This document shows, piece by piece, positions 6,822-13,370 of a stretch of DNA of 21,319 nt (the first letter of the stretch is position 1; the number at the start of each line of letters is the position of its first letter). The position numbers were made by a program, and so were the translations under genes. The notes beneath the pieces were generated by a model, which searched no databases, had not been told where the DNA came from, and saw nothing but the letters and a program-made list of their open reading frames with translations. The DNA comes from an uncultured Eubacteriales bacterium (GTDB lineage: Bacteria > Bacillota > Clostridia > Lachnospirales > Lachnospiraceae): contig CACZSO010000281.1 of the NCBI GenBank assembly GCA_902783795.1, forward strand, positions 1-21,319, in the 5' to 3' direction.

Positions 6822-7562
6822 TTATGAGATAAAATTAAACCCGGTATAGACGGGATAATCCGCAAACATTAAAAACTCTGCCGGCACATCTTCTTCGATC
6901 TCAGGAATACGGGGATTTGCCTGGAAGAAACGGTTATCTGTCCGGTCGTCATTCACGGTAGACACTTCAAACAAAATGACATCGCCGGTCCCCGGGACCC
7001 CCTGCCATTTGTGATACTGTCCGGGCATCAGGGAAATAGACTGACCCGGATGCAGGATCACTTCACCCCCTGCCGGGACACGAAGGATCTTACCATCCAC
7101 ATGGGCGAAAACATCGGTAGATGCAAAGGTACCTGTCATGCCGTCAGAAGCCTTTTTCCTGTCTTTAAAATCTTCTTCTGTGCAGTTGTATAAGGTCAGG
7201 CACAGATCTCCGCCGCCACGGTTGATGATGTCTTCCTGTTTGGACCAGTGATAATGGAAAGGAAGGATCTGCCCATCTCTTACATACAGCATCTTTTCAG
7301 CATATGGTTTTGGATATTTCTCTTTCGCATAGAAATTTCCGTTCCGAAAGGTAAAGATCGTGAGGCCGATATGATCAAAATCATGGCTGCCAAAGTCTGT
7401 GACATCCCAGCCCAGCATATTTTCCACCAGCTCTGCTTCGTCTTTCTTAAGCATTTTCCAGTCATCCGGTGTATAGAAAGCAAAAGGCGGCAGGGGAAAA
7501 GCTGCCTTTTTAAGTTCAGCTATTGTGTATCGAATGATCTCATTTAATTCAGACCGTTTCAT
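6822..7562 (-). CDS. D-lyxose/D-mannose-type ketol-isomerase (cupin metalloenzyme)
   Basis: This 246-residue single-domain cupin matches the D-lyxose isomerase family (EC 5.3.1.15), which interconverts D-lyxose and D-xylulose and, in many members, D-mannose and D-fructose. The metal ligands are visible as His103, His105 and Glu110 in PFHYHWSKQED and His184 in PGQYHKW, at nearly the same positions as in characterised members I recall. The start at 7562 has AAGGAG 8 bases upstream. It precedes the GH32 fructosidase by 23 bases on the same strand, so the pairing points to use of fructose, perhaps by conversion to mannose. A strong terminator at 7602-7644 separates it from the upstream gene, and I found no clear promoter in the remaining 40 bases. 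Substrate is inference. Confidence 0.85.
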   Translation of the reverse strand: MKRSELNEIIRYTIAELKKAAFPLPPFAFYTPDDWKMLKKDEAELVENMLGWDVTDFGSHDFDHIGLTIFTFRNGNFYAKEKYPKPYAEKMLYVRDGQILPFHYHWSKQEDIINRGGGDLCLTLYNCTEEDFKDRKKASDGMTGTFASTDVFAHVDGKILRVPAGGEVILHPGQSISLMPGQYHKWQGVPGTGDVILFEVSTVNDDRTDNRFFQANPRIPEIEEDVPAEFLMFADYPVYTGFNFIS

Positions 7563-7601
7563 AAAAAACGCTCCTTAATGATCTGTTTCATTTTTTATCT
7601 T

Positions 7602-7644
7602 AAAAAACACTGTATCCATAAGCATAAAGCCTAAGGATACAGTG
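7602..7644 (-). terminator. Terminator of the esterase/fucose-isomerase-like operon
   Basis: CACTGTATCC (7608-7617) and GGATACAGTG (7635-7644) are exact inverted copies. On the minus strand the stem is followed by a six-T run (7607-7602). A five-T run on the other side makes it usable in both directions. It lies 45 bases after the stop of the fucose-isomerase-like gene. Confidence 0.9.
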
Positions 7645-7688
7645 CTTTTTACTTCAGACCTTCCCTTCCGGGAGGACCTGTTTTTTAA

Positions 7689-9125
7689 TTACAGAGACTT
7701 CGGGCCCGGTGTATAGGGGGTCTCCAGATTCACTTTCACGCCGCGGCGGGAATCATTCAGATAACGGACCACTTCCTCGAATACATCGGCATAATCACCG
7801 TAGATGCCGCCTACATGATGGATGAAGGGACCGAACATCAGCTTCTCTTCCCAACGCTTCCAGGAGGGCTCTACTTCTACCCAGACATAGGTGCCGGTGG
7901 TAGCGGGGCCTTCGATGGTCTTTGCATTGCCGACGAAGACATAGTATTCGCCGTCCAGCTCATCCATACGCAGCATGGTCAGTTCACCCTGCTTCAGTTC
8001 CCAGTGAGCTTCGTACATAGAACGAGGACCGAACTTGCGGGCCTTGATCATGGGGTTCTTAGCCTTATCCGCCAATGAGTAGGCAAAGGGGCCGCCGTGC
8101 CAGATCAGCTCGCCGTTGGGGTTCGTGGGATGACGGTAGGTCCAGTCAGCCAGCAGCGGTGCATCCTCACCCAAGGCTGCAGACTTCAGGATCAGCATGG
8201 AGATAGCGCCCCAGATATCCATTTCACAGGCAGTGGGCAGACCTCTGTCAGCCAGCTCACCTTCAATAACACAGCCGGAGCCAGGAAGGCCCACAGCTCT
8301 TCCTACGCCAAAGCAGTCAAAACCGGCAGCGCGGCAGTTATTCTGCTTCATCAGTCTTTCCACAGCCAGTACACCGGCACAGACCTTCGGAATATAGGTC
8401 TCATCTTCCACTTCGGAAATATCTATACGAGATGAGAAATCCTTTACATAAGCCTGCAGCTCTTCGCTGTTCTCTTCACAGATCTGCTGAGACAGCTGTC
8501 CAATGGCCGCAAGGCCGATGGGCTTCACGGAGATATTGAAGTTCTTGATCAGCTGCAGCTGGTTATGGATCACGCTGTAGAAGCCGGCCGGACGATCACC
8601 GATGGAGGCAATGTTCGCATTGCGCAGGTTCTTCATCACATTGACCACGCGGACGAATTTCTCAAAACCGACCACAAAATCAGGAGAATCTGCTTCGCAG
8701 TTCCAGATATAGCTGAAGGTCACACCGTAGTTTCTCAAGACTTTAGTAGCCGCGAAAACGCCGCACTGGGTCTCTTTCTCACGATGCTCATAGGTGGAGA
8801 CCTTATCCTTGGTGCCCCAGATCAGCACGGGAACTTTAAATTCTTTGCAGACACCGGTCACTACGGATTCTTCACCGAAATCACAGAAGGGTGCAAAAAC
8901 AGCGTCAACTTCTGCTTCTTTGAACCTTTTAACGATCTTATCCACATCCTGGGGATGGCAGGCCATGCCCTGCTCGCAGAGATCATCGATCTCCACCCAT
9001 TCTACATATTCCTGCATCTGGGCGTGGATGATGGGGATAATGATGTCATATTCCTCACGGGCGGTCTGGATACTGAAAAACTCACGTTTTACCGGCATCA
9101 GGCCGATCTTTACTTTGTCATGCAT
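7689..9125 (-). CDS. L-fucose/L-arabinose isomerase superfamily protein
   Basis: This 478-residue protein has the fold signature of the FucI/AraA superfamily, metal-dependent aldose-ketose isomerases. The N-terminal Rossmann-like part (KIGLMPVKREF, then DAVFAPFCDFGEES at 74-87) and the central RPAGFYSV motif at 178-185 are typical. Candidate Mn2+ ligands are Glu301 in ACEMDIWGA, Asp327 in LLADWTY, and a histidine of FIHHVGG (436-437), which follow the order Glu-Asp-His of FucI with similar Glu-Asp spacing. It is shorter than FucI (about 590) and closer to AraA in length. Start: ATG 9125 with AAAGGAG 7 bases upstream. It is the last gene after three esterases and ends at a terminator. The sugar is unknown; many relatives carry only the superfamily name. 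Confidence 0.82.
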   Translation of the reverse strand: MHDKVKIGLMPVKREFFSIQTAREEYDIIIPIIHAQMQEYVEWVEIDDLCEQGMACHPQDVDKIVKRFKEAEVDAVFAPFCDFGEESVVTGVCKEFKVPVLIWGTKDKVSTYEHREKETQCGVFAATKVLRNYGVTFSYIWNCEADSPDFVVGFEKFVRVVNVMKNLRNANIASIGDRPAGFYSVIHNQLQLIKNFNISVKPIGLAAIGQLSQQICEENSEELQAYVKDFSSRIDISEVEDETYIPKVCAGVLAVERLMKQNNCRAAGFDCFGVGRAVGLPGSGCVIEGELADRGLPTACEMDIWGAISMLILKSAALGEDAPLLADWTYRHPTNPNGELIWHGGPFAYSLADKAKNPMIKARKFGPRSMYEAHWELKQGELTMLRMDELDGEYYVFVGNAKTIEGPATTGTYVWVEVEPSWKRWEEKLMFGPFIHHVGGIYGDYADVFEEVVRYLNDSRRGVKVNLETPYTPGPKSL

Positions 9126-9245
9126 AAATAAACTCCTTTCGTCTTAATGATCACTATTCGTGATTCAAACATATTTTCACGGAAATTACAAGTACTTTAG
9201 TGAAACACCCCCTCAACGGTCAGTAAATAAGAGGAATTTTCACAC

Positions 9246-10118
9246 TTACAGGCTGACAGGAAGCCAGTTGATGAACTTCTCCACCCATTCATCCCAAAAT
9301 TCCCAGTTATGCTGACCGGGGGCTTCATGATATTCATAATTAAAGGGATTGCCTTCCAGACTTTCAAAGAATTTCCGTGCCCGGGTGGCTTCCTGGTAAT
9401 TGTGGTCTTCTGTGCCGATGGCATGATAGATTTTCGGCAGGGGTCTTCCTTCGCTTATATCCCGTTTCGCCAGCCACTCCCAGTCTTCCGACGTATTCAG
9501 GACGCTCTTGCCTCTCTCCCAGTCCCAGCAAAGCTTGAACCTGAGTTCCATGACATTCTGGGCAAAAATGCCCTTGTCCTGGTCCGCTTTCGTCACATCG
9601 GAGACCTGGCTCATATTGGCAAAACCGGTCAGCCCCTGGTTAAAGCGTTCGGGATGATAGGCATGGTTTCCTGAAGACAATGCGCCGGCTGCGGCGTAGT
9701 TTTCCGGCAGGGTCAGCGCGATCTTTAAAGCGCCGTAGCTTCCCATGGACAGACCGCCGATAAAGGTGTCTTCCCTAGCGTCAGAGATGGGGAAGGCGTC
9801 CTTTACGATCTCCGGCACTTCATAAGCGATATAGTCAAAAAAGTTTTCTCCATGAGCCATGTTTGAATAAGAGGAAAGCTGTCCTGCCGGCATAACTACC
9901 GCCAGACCGCGCTTAGCAGCATACCGTTCTACGGAAGTCCAGCGTTCCCAGTCTGTATGGTCACCGGAAGTGCCGTGAAGCAGGTATAAGACTGGGTGTT
10001 TTCCCTGCCGCGGCACCGGGATAAATCCGACACCCTGCTTTTCCTCCGGCAGCACCACATTTAACTGACAGTCGAAGCCCAATGTCCTCGAATAAAAATC
10101 CAGTTGTACAAATGACAT
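9246..10118 (-). CDS. Carbohydrate esterase, CE1/esterase-D type (first of three by coordinate)
   Basis: This 290-residue alpha/beta hydrolase belongs to the esterase D/CE1-like group that includes acetyl and feruloyl esterases and S-formylglutathione hydrolases. The triad is complete: Ser124 in GGLSMGSYG, Asp238 in GTEDHNY, and His270 in PGQHNWEFW. The oxyanion-region motif LLHGTSGDHTDW is at 46-57. No signal peptide is seen, so it acts in the cytoplasm. The ATG at 10118 has AAGGAGG 5 bases upstream; the stop of the preceding esterase lies 10 bases upstream and overlaps that ribosome binding site, so translation is likely coupled. It is followed after 120 bases by the isomerase-like gene. 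The ester it removes (acetyl, feruloyl or other) is unknown. Confidence 0.85.
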   Translation of the reverse strand: MSFVQLDFYSRTLGFDCQLNVVLPEEKQGVGFIPVPRQGKHPVLYLLHGTSGDHTDWERWTSVERYAAKRGLAVVMPAGQLSSYSNMAHGENFFDYIAYEVPEIVKDAFPISDAREDTFIGGLSMGSYGALKIALTLPENYAAAGALSSGNHAYHPERFNQGLTGFANMSQVSDVTKADQDKGIFAQNVMELRFKLCWDWERGKSVLNTSEDWEWLAKRDISEGRPLPKIYHAIGTEDHNYQEATRARKFFESLEGNPFNYEYHEAPGQHNWEFWDEWVEKFINWLPVSL

Positions 10119-10128
10119 CGCGCCCTCC

Positions 10129-10917
10129 TTAATCTTCCAGCGGGAGCCAGTCCAGGACTTTTTCTATCTGTCTGTCCCAGAACCCCCATTCATGAGTGCC
10201 GTGTTCATCCAGACAATAAGTAATGTCCAGCTTATCCTGATAATCACGGACAAAATCCACATTGCATTGATAGGTAAAGTCTTCCATGCCTGCCGCGATA
10301 TAGACCTTCGGCAGCTGTTTCCCGGAAGCAATGGCCTGGTCGATCAGCCAGGGTATATCATCCACAGTCTGATCGATTTCCTCCGGGGAGCCCCAGATAT
10401 GTTTCATTTTCCCGGTGAGTTCACCTCCGGAAGCTTTCATGGCCCGTCCCATGGAGATCTTCATATCGATGGAACTGCATAAAGAAGCCACCGCCCGGAC
10501 CCGCTCAGGATCTACAAAGGCCCACTTCAAGGCTCCCATACCGCCCATGGAAAGACCGGCCACATAAGTATCTTCGGGGGCTGTGGAGATCTTCGGAAAA
10601 TTCCGGTGGATGATCTGCGGCAGTTCTTCATTTAAGAAGGTAAAGAAATTATAACCTTCCTTCATGTCCGTATACCAGCCCTGCAGTGTGGTCGGCATCA
10701 CCACCGCGATCTTCTTCTTTTCTGCATAACGCTCAATAGCCGTAAATCTCAGCCATTTCGTGTGATTATCTCCGCCGCCGTGGAACAGGTACATGACCGG
10801 ATAGGGATCTTTTCTTCCGGAAGGATTTCCGGCATGATCATACTGATCCGGCAGGATCACATGCATGGCAGAATTCATCCCCAGGACGGTGGAGAAAAAG
10901 TTCATGGTTACCAGCAT
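10129..10917 (-). CDS. Carbohydrate esterase, CE1/esterase-D type (middle one)
   Basis: This 262-residue alpha/beta hydrolase has the complete triad Ser123 (AGLSMGGMG), Asp213 (AGMEDFTY) and His242 (GTHEWGFW) and the motif LFHGGGDNHTKW near 45-56. It is a diverged paralog of its two neighbours and has no signal peptide. The start is uncertain. ATG 10917 is chosen because the protein then aligns with the N-termini of both neighbours; GTG 10926 is in the same frame, and a TAA lies in frame just upstream. Neither has a ribosome binding site at normal distance. The only good one (AAAGGAG, 10958-10952) is followed after 2 bases by another ATG that opens an 8-codon mini-ORF, and a 9-bp hairpin fills the gap. 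See the separate leader entry. Confidence 0.85.
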   Translation of the reverse strand: MLVTMNFFSTVLGMNSAMHVILPDQYDHAGNPSGRKDPYPVMYLFHGGGDNHTKWLRFTAIERYAEKKKIAVVMPTTLQGWYTDMKEGYNFFTFLNEELPQIIHRNFPKISTAPEDTYVAGLSMGGMGALKWAFVDPERVRAVASLCSSIDMKISMGRAMKASGGELTGKMKHIWGSPEEIDQTVDDIPWLIDQAIASGKQLPKVYIAAGMEDFTYQCNVDFVRDYQDKLDITYCLDEHGTHEWGFWDRQIEKVLDWLPLED

Positions 10918-10922
10918 TTTTC

Positions 10923-10958
10923 TCACATGAGGCTTTTTTTAAGCCCCATCTCTCCTTT
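10923..10958 (-). promoter_or_regulatory. Unusual translation-initiation leader of the middle esterase
   Basis: On the minus strand the order is AAAGGAG (10958-10952), two bases, then the stem ATGGGGCTT (10949-10941), a five-A loop, and the stem AAGCCTCAT (10935-10927), which pair over 9 bp with one G-U. The left arm begins an 8-codon mini-ORF (MGLKKSLM) whose TGA at 10925-10923 overlaps the GTG at 10926-10924 of the esterase frame. An A7 run spans the loop and right arm. A -1 shift on it would enter the esterase frame without a stop. The first residues MGL match the start of the neighbouring esterase at 11821. Confidence 0.55.
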
Positions 10959-10990
10959 CTTAAAAATATGGCAAAACGACTTAACAGCCG

Positions 10991-11821
10991 TTAAGGAAGG
11001 ATATAGTCTCTCTTTAAAGGCATCCATTCTGAAATGGCATAATCCAGTGTCTTATCCCAGAAGCGCCATTCATGGGCATAGCCTTCCGTCTCAATGGAAT
11101 GCACGGTATAGCCCATTTTCCTGGTCAGCTTAACACAATTTCGATGACTTTCCAGGAAGAAGTCTTTCGTTCCCACGGCAAAGAAGAACTCCGGCAAAGG
11201 CCGTCCTTCTTCAATATTTCTCTTCGCGTTAAAGAACGCATCGTCCTCTGTGCCACGGCGGTCACGGCCGTCCGGCAGCGGCAGACGGAAACCGCCCAGC
11301 CGTTTCACATAAGCTTCCGCATCAAAAGCGACCGCTTCTCCGGTCATGGGCTGGGAGCCGCCGGACATGATGAGTGCGCCGCCGTAATTTTCCGGGTACA
11401 GCATGGCGATCTTATAGGCACCGCCAGATCCCATGGAAAGACCGCCCACAAAATTATCTTCCCGCTTATCGCTGAAGGGGAATACGGAACGGCACATCTT
11501 GGGCAGTTCTTTAGTCACATAGTCCAGATAATGGGCTCCGCCTTCTTTGTTTGCATAGGAGGAATTATAGCCGCTGACCGTGACGACCGCCAGCCGGTTC
11601 TCCTCGGCATAAAGCTCAATGTTCGTGTATTTCAGGTAATCCGCATAATCACCGCCGCCGCCGTGCAGCAGCCAGAGCACCTGGAATTTCATGCCGGGTA
11701 CATAAGGATTCCGCTCCGTTCCCACGGTGGAATCTGCCCTGGTATACGTGGGTATGATCACATTAATGTCTGTGGGCATGCCCAGTTCCTTGGAAAGAAA
11801 ATTCATTTTGATAAGTCCCAT
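10991..11821 (-). CDS. Carbohydrate esterase, CE1/esterase-D type (third, first in the operon)
   Basis: This 276-residue alpha/beta hydrolase is the promoter-proximal member of the esterase set. The triad is Ser129 in GGLSMGSGG, Asp220 in GTKDFFL, and His250 in GYAHEWRFW, with LLHGGGGDYADY at 51-62. No signal peptide is seen. The ATG at 11821 has an ideal AGGAGG 6 bases upstream. About 70 bases separate it from the next esterase, and that gap holds the unusual leader described at 10923-10958. It shares the fold and motifs with its neighbours but differs in the loops that shape the acyl pocket, which suggests different acyl or sugar specificity. The upstream region contains GGAAACTTTCC (11857-11867), an 11-base palindrome, but no convincing promoter with normal spacing. 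Confidence 0.85.
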   Translation of the reverse strand: MGLIKMNFLSKELGMPTDINVIIPTYTRADSTVGTERNPYVPGMKFQVLWLLHGGGGDYADYLKYTNIELYAEENRLAVVTVSGYNSSYANKEGGAHYLDYVTKELPKMCRSVFPFSDKREDNFVGGLSMGSGGAYKIAMLYPENYGGALIMSGGSQPMTGEAVAFDAEAYVKRLGGFRLPLPDGRDRRGTEDDAFFNAKRNIEEGRPLPEFFFAVGTKDFFLESHRNCVKLTRKMGYTVHSIETEGYAHEWRFWDKTLDYAISEWMPLKRDYILP

Positions 11822-11924
11822 ACATATCCTCCTTTTTTAATTGTTTCGTTATATCAGGAAACTTTCCCGTTCTCTTTAAGGATCAACGATTTATGTTATA
11901 AACCCAACCTTAAGATCTAAAGTC

Positions 11925-11965
11925 AAAAAAGAGCTTTTCTCCATGCAGCATGCAGAAAAGCTCTT
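11925..11965 (-). terminator. Terminator of the MFS transporter gene
   Basis: AAGAGCTTTTCT (11929-11940) and AGAAAAGCTCTT (11954-11965) are exact 12-bp inverted copies with a 13-base loop. On the minus strand a T-run continues from the stem to 11925. It lies 11 bases after the transporter stop and separates it from the esterase operon. Confidence 0.93.
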
Positions 11966-11975
11966 ATATGTCAAA

Positions 11976-13262
11976 TTATCTCCCCGTTCCATGTTTTACG
12001 ATGGCCGGCCGTTTCAGATGCAGTACTTTTTCTCCAAAGGGGAAGGACAGGATGAAGAGAGCCAGGCCTGCCAGGATCACAAAGCCGCAGCCCCTGTAGA
12101 AAGAACGGATGCCTACTGCTTCTATGACAAAACCGCCGATCAGGTTGCCGGCGATCCCGGCCAGGGATACCATGGAACCATTCAGTGTCTGTGCGGTCGC
12201 TTTCAGATTATCCGGCGCCAGCGTGGCCACATAGTTGGATCCTGCGGCTATGTGAAGACCTCCGCCCAGCCCCTGCAGGATGCCGATCAGAAGGAGGTGG
12301 GTAAAGCTGCCGGAAACGCTGTAGAAAAAGGCTTCCAGCATATAAAGGGCCCCGGCTCCGAACAACAGGACATAGAGAGGACATTTGTTCCTGACCTTAT
12401 CCATCAGAAGCAGCATGGGAATCTCTATAAAGGCCTTAAAACCGGTGATATAGCCGATGGTTCCAGTATTTACACCTATATCCGCCATCAGATAGGGCTG
12501 GAAGGAATAAACGCAGGCCAGGGGGATCTGAATGATCATGGCATAGACCAGATACGTCATATAATAATAGTTTTTAAACAGCCGGCCGAACTGCATCTCA
12601 GAGAACTTCTGCTTTTTCGTCTCTGACCCCTGTACATCGTCCTTGATCCACAGCACCACCAGAAGAAGGGCAATAGAGAAGAAAGCATACCCCCAGAAGG
12701 TCATCCGGGTACCCGCGTTGCCGCTCTCTCCATTCATCCGGGTGACCACATAGCCTAATACAAGGCCGATCACGCCAAAGGAGAAGGAACCGAAAGAACG
12801 GATCAGGCCAAACCGTAAGCCATGTTTGTTGGAGGCGCGGACCGTCCAGTTGTCTATGAGAGACATCAGAGGAACGCGGAAAAAGTTAGATAACGGAATA
12901 ATGATAAAGAGCAGGGAGATCCCCGCGAACTTATAATCCACATAAGGGATCAGCGCATAGGTCAATGCCGCTGTTATGATCAGGATGATGACGATCTTCT
13001 TGATGGAGCGGATCTTATCACTGAGTGTTCCCCAGAAAGGTGTCGATACGACGCCTACCGCGGAATTCAGTGAATTGATGATACCCACATCCGATGTTTT
13101 CCAGCCGATAGACTGCAGGAATATGGTCAGATAAGAGCAGAAACAGGAAGCAAACCAGTATGTCCAGCTCATGGAAGCAAACTTGCCAAACAGCTTCTTC
13201 TGCTCCTGCGGATCTTCCTGTATCATGTCTTCATTAAGGACTTGTTGTTCTGTATCCTTCAA
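11976..13262 (-). CDS. MFS transporter, LacY/MFS_1-like (oligosaccharide or nucleoside:H+ symporter type)
   Basis: This 428-residue membrane protein has about 12 hydrophobic helices after a charged cytoplasmic N-terminus of about 28 residues. The loop after helix 2, TPFWGTLSDKIRS at 74-86, is the MFS motif-A region in the form found in LacY-like carriers, and the second half repeats the fold (LLMDKVRNK). The start is the TTG at 13262, because AGGGAGG lies 9 bases upstream and the first in-frame ATG is 12 codons further in without a good site. A perfect 6-bp hairpin (13279-13293) adjoins the ribosome binding site, and an extended -10 lies upstream. It precedes the esterase operon but is closed by its own terminator. 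The substrate is inferred to be a sugar from the neighbours. Confidence 0.85.
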   Translation of the reverse strand: MKDTEQQVLNEDMIQEDPQEQKKLFGKFASMSWTYWFASCFCSYLTIFLQSIGWKTSDVGIINSLNSAVGVVSTPFWGTLSDKIRSIKKIVIILIITAALTYALIPYVDYKFAGISLLFIIIPLSNFFRVPLMSLIDNWTVRASNKHGLRFGLIRSFGSFSFGVIGLVLGYVVTRMNGESGNAGTRMTFWGYAFFSIALLLVVLWIKDDVQGSETKKQKFSEMQFGRLFKNYYYMTYLVYAMIIQIPLACVYSFQPYLMADIGVNTGTIGYITGFKAFIEIPMLLLMDKVRNKCPLYVLLFGAGALYMLEAFFYSVSGSFTHLLLIGILQGLGGGLHIAAGSNYVATLAPDNLKATAQTLNGSMVSLAGIAGNLIGGFVIEAVGIRSFYRGCGFVILAGLALFILSFPFGEKVLHLKRPAIVKHGTGR

Positions 13263-13278
13263 TTTATGATCCCTCCCT

Positions 13279-13293
13279 ATGGCTGAAAGCCAT
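13279..13293 (-). promoter_or_regulatory. Hairpin next to the transporter ribosome binding site
   Basis: ATGGCT (13279-13284) and AGCCAT (13288-13293) form a perfect 6-bp stem with a 3-base loop, ending directly beside the AGGGAGG that serves the TTG start at 13262. It could affect initiation; this is inference from position only. Confidence 0.45.
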
Positions 13294-13306
13294 TACTTCT
13301 TTATGT

Positions 13307-13315
13307 ATTGTATCA
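13307..13315 (-). promoter_or_regulatory. Extended -10 promoter for the MFS transporter
   Basis: On the minus strand TGATACAAT (13315-13307) carries the TG-N extension and a -10 matching five of six consensus positions, about 45 bases before the TTG start. No good -35 is present 17 bases upstream, which is common for extended -10 promoters. No terminator is visible after recG, so read-through from recG is also possible. Confidence 0.5.
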
Positions 13316-13370
13316 CAGTTCTTATTAAGAAAGAGGCACAAAACAGCGTATGTTTATTGTCCTTTTTCCT

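Noticed and set aside
9126..9245. Short inverted repeats (ATCAC/GTGAT at 9150-9164, TTTCAC/GTGAAA) before the fucose-isomerase-like gene
   Set aside because: Stems of 5-6 bp without a T-run or promoter context are expected by chance.
11072..11920. A 282-codon plus-strand frame opposite the first-in-operon esterase
   Set aside because: Shadow of a gene with a complete triad and ideal ribosome binding site; no recognisable domain or start signal of its own.
11866..11930. A promoter TTGACT ... TATAAC upstream of the esterase operon
   Set aside because: The spacing is 20 bases, outside the usual 16-18, and the TTGACT overlaps the T-run of the preceding terminator; too weak to annotate.
13264..13293. 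A 9-codon upstream ORF before the MFS transporter, ending one base before its TTG start
   Set aside because: It has only a weak ribosome binding site, and its coding bases coincide with the hairpin and the transporter ribosome binding site, so it is probably fortuitous.
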